36,351 nucleotides of DNA, from contig CALWNP010000025.1 of assembly GCA_944382835.1 (NCBI GenBank), positions 1 to 36,351 on the forward strand, written 5' to 3'. The DNA comes from an uncultured Gemmiger sp. (lineage in GTDB: Bacteria > Bacillota > Clostridia > Oscillospirales > Ruminococcaceae). This document shows, piece after piece, positions 1-8,303 of the stretch. The notes beneath the pieces were generated by a model. It did no database searches. It was given only the letters and a program-made list of their open reading frames with translations, and was not told the DNA's origin. A program made the translations under genes and the position numbers. Each line of letters starts with the position of its first letter. Position 1 is the first letter of the stretch.

Positions 1-480
1 ATGGAAAATATGCAATACCTGGAGCGGGAAGATTGTTTTGTCTGCGCTGCCGGCAGAAAACTTCGGCTGCACCGGACCAGCTCAAAGAAAGAGGATGGAA
101 TGGTTACCACTTACAGCTATTATCGCTGCGAGGGATGCGCAGGCTGCCCTGTGCGGGAACAGTGTACGAAATCCAAGGATCCTGACTTCTGTAAAGAGGT
201 CAAAGTTTGCGAGGAATTTGCACAGTGCAGAGCACAGACTCACCGGCGGCTTGTTACCGAGCGAGGCGCTTTGCTTCGGATGAACCGATCCATTCAGGTA
301 GAAGGTGCCTTTGGCGTCCTGAAAAGCAACCGCAAGTTCAAGCGTTTTCTGATGCGGGGAAAGACGAATATTTCTCTGGAGCTGTTTCTGCTGTGCCTGG
401 CCTACAACCTGAAAAAATATTGGTCCAAGCTGCAACACGGCCGGTTGAAAAGCCACCTTTTCCCACTGAAAAAAGAATAG
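1..480 (+). mobile_element. IS1182-type transposase, C-terminal part
   Basis: This is the C-terminal part of a DDE transposase of the IS1182 type, which cuts and joins the ends of its insertion sequence. The cysteine-rich segment at about residues 43-65 (CEGC..CPVREQC) and the tail with GAFGVLKSNRKFKRF (about residues 102-116) followed by LAYNLKKY are typical of the end of these proteins. Family members run to roughly 450-550 residues, so the N-terminal two thirds should lie left of the window; the ATG at position 1 is probably an internal methionine. No frameshift is visible in the part present. The element appears to end near 681, just before the glycosyltransferase stop codon. Confidence 0.8.
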
Positions 481-635
481 ATTTTTTCGATATTCTGGAA
501 TATGCAAAAAACCAGGCTTCTCCTTTCGGCGAAGCTCAGCTTTGCTATACCCTTTTTTCGAGATTGCGCCGGAGTTTTTAACGAAATCTCCACGAAAACC
601 CTTCCGGAATGGAGTTTTCAACAGAAATCGCCATG

Positions 636-681
636 AAAATGGGGCTGCTGCTCAACTTTCGTTTTGCAACAGCCCCATTTT
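636..681. repeat. Inverted repeat at IS right end; also terminator-like
   Basis: Perfect 12-bp arms, AAAATGGGGCTG (636-647) and CAGCCCCATTTT (670-681), lie 156 bp past the transposase stop. Read on the minus strand the outer arm continues GGGGCTGTTGCAAAAC, which looks like an insertion-sequence terminal inverted repeat; I could not compare it with the left end. The stem with its T-rich flank also lies 11 bp beyond the stop of the glycosyltransferase and could terminate that transcript. The stretch 481-635 holds no gene that I can support. Confidence 0.55.
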
Positions 682-692
682 CTTATTTGTCT

Positions 693-1580
693 TCAGGTCT
701 CGGCAATGCCGAAAAAGTATTTGTACACCCGCACCCGGTTTTCCTCGTAGAGGCCCAGCTGCTTGAACAGCTCCTTGTAGTAGGCCATCAGCTCGATGCG
801 GGTGGTCATGACCTTGACCGGGTTGAGGGTGTGCACCAGGCTGGAGGGGTTCTGGATGTAGTTGTAGATGGGGGTGGACAGGGCGTAGAACCGCTGGGCA
901 TAGCGGATGAAGCTGAGGTTGAAGTAGAAGTCCTCGCTGTAATCCAGGTCCTCGGCACAGACCACATCGGGGTGCTGCCGCACCAGGTCGGCCCGGTAGA
1001 GCTTGTTCCACATCACCCCGTAGTAGAAGCTGGCGGGCTCCTGCATCAGCCCCCGGGCAAAGCCCAGCTTGTCCAGGTAGCCCTCCATGAGGAAACCGAA
1101 GGTCTGCACCCGGGCCTGGTCCCGCAGCAGCTGGTCCAGGGTTTCCTCCACCACGGTGCCCTGCACCGCGTCGGGCAGGTTGGGGCGGCGGGGCGGCGGC
1201 TCGATGCGGTTGTAGTGGGCGATGACCATGTCGGTGTCAAACCGGGTGGCCCGGTCCACCAGCAGCTCGGTGGCGTTGGGCTGCAGGGTATCGTCGGCGT
1301 CCACAAACTGGAGATAGTCCCCGGTGGCCTGGCGCAGCCCCAGGTTGCGGGTGGCCGAGACCCCGCTGTTGGCCTTGTCGATGAGCAGGATCCGCTTGTC
1401 CACCTTGGCGTACATCTGGCAGACCTGGTAGCTCACATCCTGGCTGCCGTCGTTGAGCAGGATGATCTCCAGGTTGCGGTAGGTCTGGCGGCGGATGCTC
1501 TCCAGACATCGGGCGATGTGATCCTGGGCGTTATAAATGGGCACAATAATGCTGACCAATGGTTGTTTGGATTCCGACAT
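693..1580 (-). CDS. Family 2 glycosyltransferase
   Basis: A 295-residue GT-A fold glycosyltransferase of family GT2, which transfers a sugar from a nucleotide donor to a cell-surface polysaccharide or lipid acceptor. The N-terminus VSIIVPIYNA, then NDGSQD (43-48) and the metal-binding FVDADD (92-97), define the nucleotide-sugar domain; the last 150 residues are acceptor-specific and I cannot name the substrate. There is no signal peptide or membrane segment, so it acts at the cytoplasmic face. The ATG at 1580 is preceded by GAGAGGAGG; a longer frame upstream has no better site. It is divergent from the M32 peptidase, and no other polysaccharide gene adjoins it. Confidence 0.85.
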   Translation of the reverse strand: MSESKQPLVSIIVPIYNAQDHIARCLESIRRQTYRNLEIILLNDGSQDVSYQVCQMYAKVDKRILLIDKANSGVSATRNLGLRQATGDYLQFVDADDTLQPNATELLVDRATRFDTDMVIAHYNRIEPPPRRPNLPDAVQGTVVEETLDQLLRDQARVQTFGFLMEGYLDKLGFARGLMQEPASFYYGVMWNKLYRADLVRQHPDVVCAEDLDYSEDFYFNLSFIRYAQRFYALSTPIYNYIQNPSSLVHTLNPVKVMTTRIELMAYYKELFKQLGLYEENRVRVYKYFFGIAET

Positions 1581-1617
1581 AACCGTCTGCCTCCTCTCGG
1601 GCAAAATCCATGGCTTT

Positions 1618-1646
1618 ATGATACCCCAAACCCGCCCAAAAGGCAA
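1618..1646 (-). promoter_or_regulatory. Promoter of the glycosyltransferase
   Basis: Minus-strand TTGCCT (1641-1646), a 17-bp spacer and TATCAT (1618-1623), about 40 bp before the ATG. It partly overlaps the promoter of the divergent M32 gene, so the two may compete for polymerase. Confidence 0.6.
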
Positions 1647-1675
1647 TGGAATTTCCCGCCGCCGGGTGGTATAAT
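1647..1675 (+). promoter_or_regulatory. Promoter of the M32 peptidase
   Basis: A perfect TATAAT at 1670-1675 followed by GG; the -35 element 17 bp upstream is weak (TGGAAT). About 50 bp of leader precedes the gene. Confidence 0.5.
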
Positions 1676-1731
1676 GGCCACAGACCGCGGCGGAGGATTC
1701 CGCCGACTTTTTCCACAAAAGGAGCCCTTTC

Positions 1732-3222
1732 ATGAATCAGACCATCACTGCCCTTCGGGCGCTGGAGCGGGCGCTCTACGCCTATCACTATGCCCAGAAC
1801 GTCATCGACTATGACAGCGAGACGGTGGCCCCCGCCGGGTCGGCCGCCGGCCGGGCCGAGGCCATGGAGGTGCTGAGCAAGGCGGAGTTCGACCTGCTGG
1901 TGAACCCCGACACCGCCGCCCTGCTGGCCGCCGCCCGGATGGCCGCCGAGACCGAGCAGGAGGCCGCCGAGGTGCGGGAGCTGCAGCGCCGGTACGACGA
2001 GATCCACCGCATCCCCGCCGAAGAGTACGCCGCCTTTACCCGGCTGGTGCAGCAGAGCATCCCGGTGTGGGTGCAGGCCAAGCGCAGCAGCGACTTTTCC
2101 CTCTTTGCCCCCTATCTGGAGCAGATTGTGGAGGCCCGCCGCAGCCAGGCCCGCTACTTTGACCCCAACCGGGACCCCTACGAGGTCTGGCTGGACCGGT
2201 ACGAGCGGGGGCTGACCATCGCCGCCTGCGACGAATTCTTTGCCACCCTGCGGGGAACCATCGTGCCGCTGCTGGCCGAGATCGGCCGCCGGGGTGCCCC
2301 GGTGCGCACCGATTTCCTGGACCAGGACTGGCCGCTGGAGGGCCAGCGGGCGGTTTCGGCCAGGATCATGGAGATCTGGGGCCTGGACCCCGACCACTGC
2401 GCCCTGGGGGAGAGCGAGCACCCCTTCACCACCGAGTTCTGGCGGGGAGATGTGCGGATCACCACCCACTATATGCCCCGGGATGTCTTTTCCAACCTCT
2501 ACAGCGTGGCCCACGAGGCCGGCCATGCCCTGTATGAGCTGAACATCGACCCGGCGCTGGACTACACCGCCGTCACCGGCGGCTCCACCATGGGGCTGCA
2601 CGAGAGCCAGAGCCGCTTGTTCGAGAACTATGTGGGCCGCAGCCGGGCCTTTGTGAGCTACCTGGACCCCATCCTGCGGGAAATCTTCCCCGGCAAGCTG
2701 GACGGGGTGAGCACCGAGGAACTCTACCGCGCCGTCAACCGGGCCGAGCCCAGCCTGATCCGCACCGAGGCGGATGAGCTGACCTACGCCCTGCACATCA
2801 TGGTGCGGTACGAGCTGGAAAAGGCCCTGCTCCAGGGGACCCTGGCGGTGAAGGACCTGCCCGCCGCCTGGAACGCCAAGTACCGGGAATACCTGGGCAT
2901 CGAGGTGCCCGACGACGCCCACGGGGTGCTGCAGGACATCCACTGGGCCATGGGAGATATGGGGTACTTCCCCAGCTACGCCCTGGGCAGCGCCTACGGT
3001 GCCCAGGCCATGGCGGACCTGAGCAAGACGCTGGACTTCGACACCCTCTTTGCCGCCGGCAACCTGGCCCCCCTGCGGGACGCCCTGCGCAGCCGGCTGT
3101 GGCAGTACGGCTGCCTGAAGGAGCCCCAGGACCTGGTCCGCTCCCTCTGCGGCGGCAACTTTGACCCTCACTACTACACCGACTACCTGACCAAAAAGTA
3201 TACAGAATTGTACAAATTGTAA
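1732..3222 (+). CDS. M32 family metallocarboxypeptidase (carboxypeptidase Taq type)
   Basis: A 496-residue zinc carboxypeptidase that removes C-terminal residues from peptides in the cytoplasm. The zinc site is HEAGH (261-265) with the glutamate of LHES (E291) as third ligand, the M32 arrangement. The length matches the family norm of about 500 residues, and there is no signal peptide. The ATG has AAAAGGAG 6 bp upstream. It is transcribed alone: a divergent promoter region precedes it and a strong hairpin follows. The role is most likely recycling of peptides from uptake or protein turnover; nothing next to it suggests a dedicated substrate. Confidence 0.93.
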   Translation: MNQTITALRALERALYAYHYAQNVIDYDSETVAPAGSAAGRAEAMEVLSKAEFDLLVNPDTAALLAAARMAAETEQEAAEVRELQRRYDEIHRIPAEEYAAFTRLVQQSIPVWVQAKRSSDFSLFAPYLEQIVEARRSQARYFDPNRDPYEVWLDRYERGLTIAACDEFFATLRGTIVPLLAEIGRRGAPVRTDFLDQDWPLEGQRAVSARIMEIWGLDPDHCALGESEHPFTTEFWRGDVRITTHYMPRDVFSNLYSVAHEAGHALYELNIDPALDYTAVTGGSTMGLHESQSRLFENYVGRSRAFVSYLDPILREIFPGKLDGVSTEELYRAVNRAEPSLIRTEADELTYALHIMVRYELEKALLQGTLAVKDLPAAWNAKYREYLGIEVPDDAHGVLQDIHWAMGDMGYFPSYALGSAYGAQAMADLSKTLDFDTLFAAGNLAPLRDALRSRLWQYGCLKEPQDLVRSLCGGNFDPHYYTDYLTKKYTELYKL

Positions 3223-3241
3223 TAACAGAAAGAAATACAAC

Positions 3242-3284
3242 AAAATGGCGGAAGCAATCCCAACAGGAAAGCCTCCGCCATTTT
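3242..3284 (+). terminator. Terminator after the M32 peptidase
   Basis: AAAATGGCGGA (3242-3252) pairs perfectly with TCCGCCATTTT (3274-3284), 19 bp past the stop codon. The symmetric A/T flanks allow function on both strands. Confidence 0.8.
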
Positions 3285-3285
3285 A

Positions 3286-3540
3286 TATAGTAGAGAAGGT
3301 TTGCAAAGGGCGGATGCCCTTTGCGTTCAATCCATACCTTGCTCAAAGGGCCCGTCAAGGGTGGGCCCTTTGAGGAGTCCAGGGCTTACAGCCCTGGTCG
3401 GGCGTCCACCGCCTCGAAACGGTGGGACTTTTTCGGTTCCTTTTTGGTCACAAAAAGGAACAGCACTCCGGGGGGATGCCGTCTTCGCGGCGGTCCCGAA
3501 ACACAACCCCTTCGGAAGAGGCCCGCTTTCGGGAAAGCCT
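3286..3540 (-). repeat. Hairpin-chain repeat, copy A (short form)
   Basis: One of three copies of an element built of consecutive hairpins. It is oriented here by the converging DUF362 gene, whose stop (3547) it touches. The stems are at 3406-3425 (CCACCG/CGGTGG), 3379-3397 (CCAGGGCT/AGCCCTGG), 3344-3372 (CAAAGGGCCC/GGGCCCTTTG) and 3303-3324 (GCAAAGGGC/GCCCTTTGC), followed in gene direction by ACCTTCTCTA. Unlike copies B and C it lacks an internal module of about 130 bp. It fills the gap between two convergent genes, and there is no ORF that I can support in it. Confidence 0.8.
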
Positions 3541-3546
3541 CCAGCC

Positions 3547-4671
3547 TCACCGCACTTCCTTCAACACATACTCCTGAGTCCCAAACCCAATCTTCTCGGC
3601 ATGGTCAAGGGTCTCGTGCCAGGTGGTGCCGGGGGTAACATCCATAAAGTTGTCCCCGCAGCACCGGTCCTTCCGCTTGGCGCGGTTCTCGCCCAGAATG
3701 CTGTTGGCAATGGGCTCGGCCCGGTTGACGGCATCGGCACAGGCCCGGTCCAGGGCCACCGGATCAAAGCTGGCAAACATGCCGATGTTGGGCACGATGG
3801 GCACATCGTTCTCGCCGTGGCAGTCGCACATGGGAGAGACATCCATCACCAGGCTGATGTGGAAGTTGGGCCGCCCATGGCAGACCGCATAGGCGTACTC
3901 GGCCATCTTGCAGTCCAGCAGGGCGTTGGCGTTGTCCTGGGGGGCATAGATGGCGTCAAAGTTGCACCGGCCGATGCAGCGGCCGCAGCCCTTGCACAGA
4001 TCCTGGTCGATGTGGGCCTTGCCGCCCTCGTAGGTGATGGCGTCGCTGCCGCACTCCTTGGCGCACTGGCGGCAGCCGCGGCAGAGCCCTTCCTGCACCA
4101 CCGGCTTGCCAGCCTTGTGCTGCTCCATCTTGCCGGCGCGGGAACCGCAGCCCATACCCAGGTTCTTCAGCGCACCGCCGAAGCCGGTGGACTCGTGGCC
4201 CTTGAAGTGGTTCAGCGAGATGATGATGTCGGCGTCCATGATGGCCCGGCCGATCTTGGCGGTGGGGCAGTACTCGGCGTTGGGCACCGGCACCTCGATG
4301 TCATCGGTGCCCCGCAGGCCGTCCCCGATGATGATGTTGCAGCCGGTGGTCAGGGGGCCGAAACCGTTCTCCTGCGCCGCGGTCATGTGCTCCAGGGCGT
4401 TCTTGCGGCGGCCCGGGTAAAGGGTGTTGCAGTCGGTGAGGAAGGGCAGGCCACCCTTCTTCTTGATGACATCAGCCACCGTCTTGGCGTAGTTGGGCCG
4501 CAGATAGGCCAGGTTGCCCGGCTCGCCGAAATGGATCTTGATGGCCACAAACTTGCCGTCCATGTCAATCTGGTCGATGCCGGCGGCGTAGAGAAGTTTT
4601 TCCAGCTTTTGCTGCAGGCTGGTGCCCACCGGAACCCGGAAATCGGTGTAATAGACAGTTGCTTCTTCCAT
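3547..4671 (-). CDS. DUF362 domain protein with two 4Fe-4S clusters
   Basis: A 374-residue cytoplasmic protein with a DUF362 region (about 1-190 and 245-374) into which a two-cluster ferredoxin module is inserted. The cluster ligands are C197xxC200xxC203xxxC207 and C226xxC229xxC232xxxC236, each the standard CxxCxxCxxxC spacing. DUF362 proteins are common in anaerobes and generally annotated as iron-sulfur or ferredoxin-like proteins; the reaction is unknown, and an electron-transfer role is inferred from the clusters. The start at 4671 fits the conserved opening EEATVYYTDFR better than a longer frame; a purine-rich AAAGGTGGG lies 12 bp upstream, rather far. The 3' end runs straight into repeat copy A. 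Confidence 0.85.
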   Translation of the reverse strand: MEEATVYYTDFRVPVGTSLQQKLEKLLYAAGIDQIDMDGKFVAIKIHFGEPGNLAYLRPNYAKTVADVIKKKGGLPFLTDCNTLYPGRRKNALEHMTAAQENGFGPLTTGCNIIIGDGLRGTDDIEVPVPNAEYCPTAKIGRAIMDADIIISLNHFKGHESTGFGGALKNLGMGCGSRAGKMEQHKAGKPVVQEGLCRGCRQCAKECGSDAITYEGGKAHIDQDLCKGCGRCIGRCNFDAIYAPQDNANALLDCKMAEYAYAVCHGRPNFHISLVMDVSPMCDCHGENDVPIVPNIGMFASFDPVALDRACADAVNRAEPIANSILGENRAKRKDRCCGDNFMDVTPGTTWHETLDHAEKIGFGTQEYVLKEVR

Positions 4672-4713
4672 GGATAAGGTTGCCCACCTTTCGTTTTTTG
4701 TTGTCCTGGCTCC

Positions 4714-4743
4714 ATTATAAATCCGGCGGCGAGGGTTTGTAAA
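4714..4743 (-). promoter_or_regulatory. Promoter of the DUF362 gene
   Basis: Minus-strand TTTACA (4738-4743), an 18-bp spacer and TATAAT (4714-4719), about 43 bp before the start codon. Confidence 0.65.
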
Positions 4744-4754
4744 GCCAAACCGGG

Positions 4755-4784
4755 TTGACAACCGCCCCCGCCCTGTGGCATACT
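4755..4784 (+). promoter_or_regulatory. Promoter of the exported-protein gene at 4862
   Basis: Perfect TTGACA (4755-4760), an 18-bp spacer and CATACT (4779-4784). It is placed back to back with the DUF362 promoter. Confidence 0.6.
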
Positions 4785-4861
4785 AAAAAAATACAAAACA
4801 ATGACAAACCCGAAAGGCTGCCGGGCTCTGGACCCCCAGCCTTTTTCCGATTGAGCCGGAG

Positions 4862-6055
4862 GTGTTCACCACGCGCAGATCCATCCATCCCGCCCGTATC
4901 TTGGGCCTGCTGGCCGCCATGCTGCTGGCACTGCTTGTGCTGGCGCCGGGGGCCCGGGCCGAGGGTGATTATGAGACCGTCCTGGACCAGCTGGGCCGGC
5001 TGCAGGCCCTGGCCAACCAGTTTGTGGCCGACCAGAGCCCCGACGCCGACCCCATCGAGCTGACCCTGAGCTACACCCGCACCGGGGACTACAACACCGC
5101 CCTGTGGCAGCTGGCCGCCGGGGTGCGGGACCCCGCCTTTGAACAGTATGTGGCCAACCAGGACGGGGACCTGGTCAACCTGCAGGGGCTGACCACCGTC
5201 ACCCTGCCCAACGGGGAGGGGATTGATTTCGGCCATCTGCTGGCCGGGATGAACCTGGTGTACAAGGGCATGCCCATCACCGGCAGCTGGGGCGGCGACT
5301 GCATGCAGCTGGCCCAGACCTACAATGGCCAGGCCGGTGACGCCGCCGGGTACGCCCAGCTGATGTCCGCCACCTTCAATATGGAGGACGACGGCTCCAA
5401 CAGCGTCTTTGGCAGCCAGGACCTGCGGGCCGACCTGGACTCGGTGGTGGTGGGCGCCCAGCTGACCAAGGACAGCGACATCGCCGGGCTGCTGCGGGAC
5501 TACTACGCCGAGCTGACCGACTATGACCGGGCCTCCCAGTTCATCGGGCTGAGCTTCGGCACCGTGGACACCGGCTCCACCGACACCTTCCGCCAGACCG
5601 TCTACAACACCCTGGTCAGTGACACCGGCATGCAGCTGCTGCTGTATATGAACGGGATGTGGACGGTGGACGGCTGGACCCTCTCCGCCGATTACGAGTC
5701 CGCCCTCCAGGGGGCCTGCTACGTCTTTGCCGATTACCTCTCCCAGACCGTCAACGGGGAGAAGATCAAGAGCAGCTCCTCCACCCGGATGGTCACCCTG
5801 GCCGACGAGGCCCTGGCCCAGGCGCTGGAGGCCCTGGGGGACAGCGACGCCGCCCAGGCAGCCCTGGCGGCCGCCCAGTCCGGCGCCGAGACGGTGAGCA
5901 GCGGCTCCGACGCGGTGGTGGATTCCGCCACCCAGACCCTGCGCAGCCTGAATGTCTCGGTGCTGCGGATGATCCTGACGGTGGTCTGTGCCCTGGGGGC
6001 GCTGGGCACCGTCTGCTTCGGCCTGCTCACCATCCTGGGCAGCCGCCGGAAATAA
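4862..6055 (+). CDS. Exported, membrane-anchored protein of unknown function
   Basis: A 397-residue protein that I do not recognise. It has a signal peptide (RR near the start, a leucine-rich core at about 14-28, cleavage likely after ARA at 34), a large soluble extracytoplasmic region, and one C-terminal membrane helix (about 368-392) ending in SRRK, so it should sit outside the cell anchored at its C-terminus. In the middle, short motifs (IDFGHLLAG, SWGGD) look conserved in style but I cannot assign them. About 60 residues before the anchor are Ala/Ser-rich. The start is uncertain: a GTG at 4862 has GGAG directly against it, which is too close, but no better start keeps the signal peptide. 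It may work with the next membrane gene. Confidence 0.7.
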   Translation: MFTTRRSIHPARILGLLAAMLLALLVLAPGARAEGDYETVLDQLGRLQALANQFVADQSPDADPIELTLSYTRTGDYNTALWQLAAGVRDPAFEQYVANQDGDLVNLQGLTTVTLPNGEGIDFGHLLAGMNLVYKGMPITGSWGGDCMQLAQTYNGQAGDAAGYAQLMSATFNMEDDGSNSVFGSQDLRADLDSVVVGAQLTKDSDIAGLLRDYYAELTDYDRASQFIGLSFGTVDTGSTDTFRQTVYNTLVSDTGMQLLLYMNGMWTVDGWTLSADYESALQGACYVFADYLSQTVNGEKIKSSSSTRMVTLADEALAQALEALGDSDAAQAALAAAQSGAETVSSGSDAVVDSATQTLRSLNVSVLRMILTVVCALGALGTVCFGLLTILGSRRK

Positions 6056-6066
6056 CCCAACTGCAA

Positions 6067-6091
6067 GGGAGGCTTCTGCCTCCCCTTTTTT
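6067..6091 (+). terminator. Terminator after the exported protein
   Basis: GGGAGGC TTCT GCCTCCC (6067-6084) followed by CTTTTTT. The next gene starts 52 bp on without a clear promoter of its own, so some read-through is likely. Confidence 0.75.
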
Positions 6092-6142
6092 GCTGCCGGA
6101 TTTCTCTACCCTTCCGGCAGCCCCATGGGCAAAGGAGCCCTG

Positions 6143-8164
6143 ATGAAGATGGAGAAAACCGCAACCAAACCCGCCCCGGTCCGCCGCACCGCCCGGCGCC
6201 CGGCCCGGCATACCGCCCGCACCGCCAGAGGGGGCAGCCCCCTCTGGCCGGCGCTGCTGGGGCTGCAGATTCTGTTTCTGGCGGTGCTCACCTTTTCCGC
6301 CGGGGGGCACACCCTGGACGGGGACGCCGCCAAGGTCTGTGCCCATCTGCGGGGGATCTGGGAATCCGGGTCCCTGCTGGTGCCGGACTGGCAGTACATC
6401 ACCACCATGGAGCTGGACTGCGCCCTGCTGCCCGCCCTGCCCTTCTACGGACTGACCCATGACCCGGTGCTGGCCTTTCACCTGGCCGACCTGGTGCTCA
6501 TCGGCTGCTGGGTGGGGGTGATTCTGCTGCTCTTCCGCCGTCTGGGGGAGCCGGTGCAGTACGGCTGCCTGGCCTGTCTGTTGGTGCTGCTGCCCTACGA
6601 GTTCGCCATGCTGGGCTACTGGAACATGATGTTCCTCAACGCCGCCCAGTACGGCCTCAAGGTGCTGCTGCCGCTGCTGCTGGCGGCCCTGCTGCTGGAC
6701 GCCCGGCGCCGGCCCTCGGTGTCGGCCTGGGTGCTGCTGGGGCTGCTGCTGGCCGGGGTGCTCTGCACCAGCTTTTCCAGCGGAGTCTATGTGGCGGGCT
6801 GCGGCCTGGCCCCGGTGCTGGCCGCCGCGGCCTGGAAATGGCTGCGGGGGCGGCTGTCCCTGACCCTCTACCGGGGCTGCTGCGCCGGGGGCACCCTGGC
6901 GGCGGCCCTGGCCGGCCTGGGCCTCAACGCCGCCCTGGACATCCACACCAAGGGCAATGCCATGACCCTGATCACCGCCGATCAGTTCTGGGGCAATGCC
7001 GGGCGCTGCCTGGCCGCCTTCTTCCGGCTCTTCGGGGGGCTGCCGGGGTCCTCGGTGGAGGTGCTCAGCGCCGCCGGGATCTCGGCCCTGCTGCGGCTGC
7101 TGCTGGCCGCCGCCCTGGTGGCGGGGGCGGTCTGTCTGCCCCGGGCCATGGGGGTCTGGAAGGTGCTGCCCGAGGGGGCGGTTTTTCTGGGGACCATCTT
7201 CTGGTGGAACCTGGCGGTGCTGCTCCTCACCGACACCACCTACGGCGACCCCTTCTTTGAGTACCGCTACCATCTGATGGGGGCGGTGCCGCTGCTGCTG
7301 TTGCTGGCCCTGTGGGCCCAACGTTGGCCGCTGCTGCAGCCCGGCCGGCTGCGGGCGGCCGCGGCGCTGGGGGGCAGCGTGCTGGTGGCGGTGCTGGCGG
7401 TGGTCTGCGACGCCGACGCCGCCAAGGCCATCGACGCCTCCACCGAAAACGAGGCCCAGTACGCCCTCTGCCAGGCGGTGGAGGGGATGGAGGGCATCCA
7501 GGATGTCTTTGTGGAGTACAACGCCGGCGGGGCGGAGATCTGCGCCGCCCTGGACGGCGACCACCGGTACATCATCTACATGGCCAACATGCACAGCACC
7601 CTGACCTATGACGGCTATCTGGCCGACACCGACGCCACCGCCTACCAGGGGCCGGCGCTGCTGGCCCTGCCCACCGGGGCCAAGCTGGAGGACAACATCC
7701 AGAGCTATCTGGCCGGCCAGTTCCGGTTTGTCTCCACCGTGGGAGGCTACGACCTCTACCGCTGCGACACCGCTCCCCTGCTGGACGGGGCGGTGGGGCT
7801 GGCCTTCGGCAGCCGGGGGCTGGACTACTGCGACAGCTACGAGTATCAGTACGCCGGCACCATGGACCAGCGCCGCCACCTGCTCACCGACCCCATCGGC
7901 GGCACCGTGGTGGAGCGCCGGGGGCTGGAACTTTGCCGCACCGCCTCCATCACCCTGGACTACACCGTCACCGCCGGGGAGGGCCAGGTGGGCAGCCTGG
8001 AGCTCTGGCAGGGGGACAAGCGTCTGGCCAGCGCCCCGCTGGAGAGCGGCGGCAGCACCGCCACCCTCACCGACCTGCCCGCCGGGGAGGGCTACACCCT
8101 GAAGGTGACCATGAACCCCGACGCCACCGCCGACCTGGGCAGCTTCCTCTTTGAGGCCCAGTGA
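6143..8164 (+). CDS. Multi-pass membrane protein, GT-C glycosyltransferase-like
   Basis: A 673-residue integral membrane protein. An Arg/Ala/Thr-rich cytoplasmic tail (about 30 residues) precedes some ten hydrophobic helices up to about residue 425, followed by a soluble extracytoplasmic region of about 245 residues that ends in a beta-rich, possibly carbohydrate-binding-like, domain. The first outer loop carries acidic residues (LDGDAAK and ELDC), the place where GT-C transferases keep their catalytic acid, so transfer of a lipid-linked sugar is a reasonable guess but unproven. The ATG at 6143 has AAAGGAG 5 bp upstream; an in-frame ATG at 6125 lacks a site. Four cysteines in the outer region may form disulfides. 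Confidence 0.65.
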   Translation: MKMEKTATKPAPVRRTARRPARHTARTARGGSPLWPALLGLQILFLAVLTFSAGGHTLDGDAAKVCAHLRGIWESGSLLVPDWQYITTMELDCALLPALPFYGLTHDPVLAFHLADLVLIGCWVGVILLLFRRLGEPVQYGCLACLLVLLPYEFAMLGYWNMMFLNAAQYGLKVLLPLLLAALLLDARRRPSVSAWVLLGLLLAGVLCTSFSSGVYVAGCGLAPVLAAAAWKWLRGRLSLTLYRGCCAGGTLAAALAGLGLNAALDIHTKGNAMTLITADQFWGNAGRCLAAFFRLFGGLPGSSVEVLSAAGISALLRLLLAAALVAGAVCLPRAMGVWKVLPEGAVFLGTIFWWNLAVLLLTDTTYGDPFFEYRYHLMGAVPLLLLLALWAQRWPLLQPGRLRAAAALGGSVLVAVLAVVCDADAAKAIDASTENEAQYALCQAVEGMEGIQDVFVEYNAGGAEICAALDGDHRYIIYMANMHSTLTYDGYLADTDATAYQGPALLALPTGAKLEDNIQSYLAGQFRFVSTVGGYDLYRCDTAPLLDGAVGLAFGSRGLDYCDSYEYQYAGTMDQRRHLLTDPIGGTVVERRGLELCRTASITLDYTVTAGEGQVGSLELWQGDKRLASAPLESGGSTATLTDLPAGEGYTLKVTMNPDATADLGSFLFEAQ

Positions 8165-8233
8165 GGGGGAAAGTTCAGAAAAAGTTCACAGATCCGCCGA
8201 CTTTTCCCCGCGGGAAAAACTTGACGGCTTTGT

Positions 8234-8257
8234 TATAATAGAATTGGCAGTTGCCAA
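8234..8257 (+). promoter_or_regulatory. Promoter -10 and palindromic operator candidate for the metal GTPase genes
   Basis: A perfect TATAAT (8234-8239) is followed 4 bp later by the inverted repeat TTGGCA-GT-TGCCAA (8244-8257), which would cover the transcription start. A -35 consensus is absent at normal spacing, so activation or a non-standard -35 is possible. The downstream gene encodes a metal-handling GTPase, so a metal-responsive repressor is the natural guess; the sequence does not match a regulator site that I know. The rest of 8165-8303 holds no gene. Confidence 0.5.
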
Positions 8258-8303
8258 AGATGATTGCTAAATGAACCTGACAATAGAAACAGAGGGAAAG
8301 ACC

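Noticed and set aside
1531-3243. A 570-codon minus-strand frame opposite the M32 gene
   Set aside because: Antisense shadow; the plus-strand product has an intact zinc site and ribosome binding site.
4715-7879. A 1054-codon minus-strand open frame
   Set aside because: Shadow of the exported and GT-C-like genes; Gln/Gly/Pro/His-rich without any domain.
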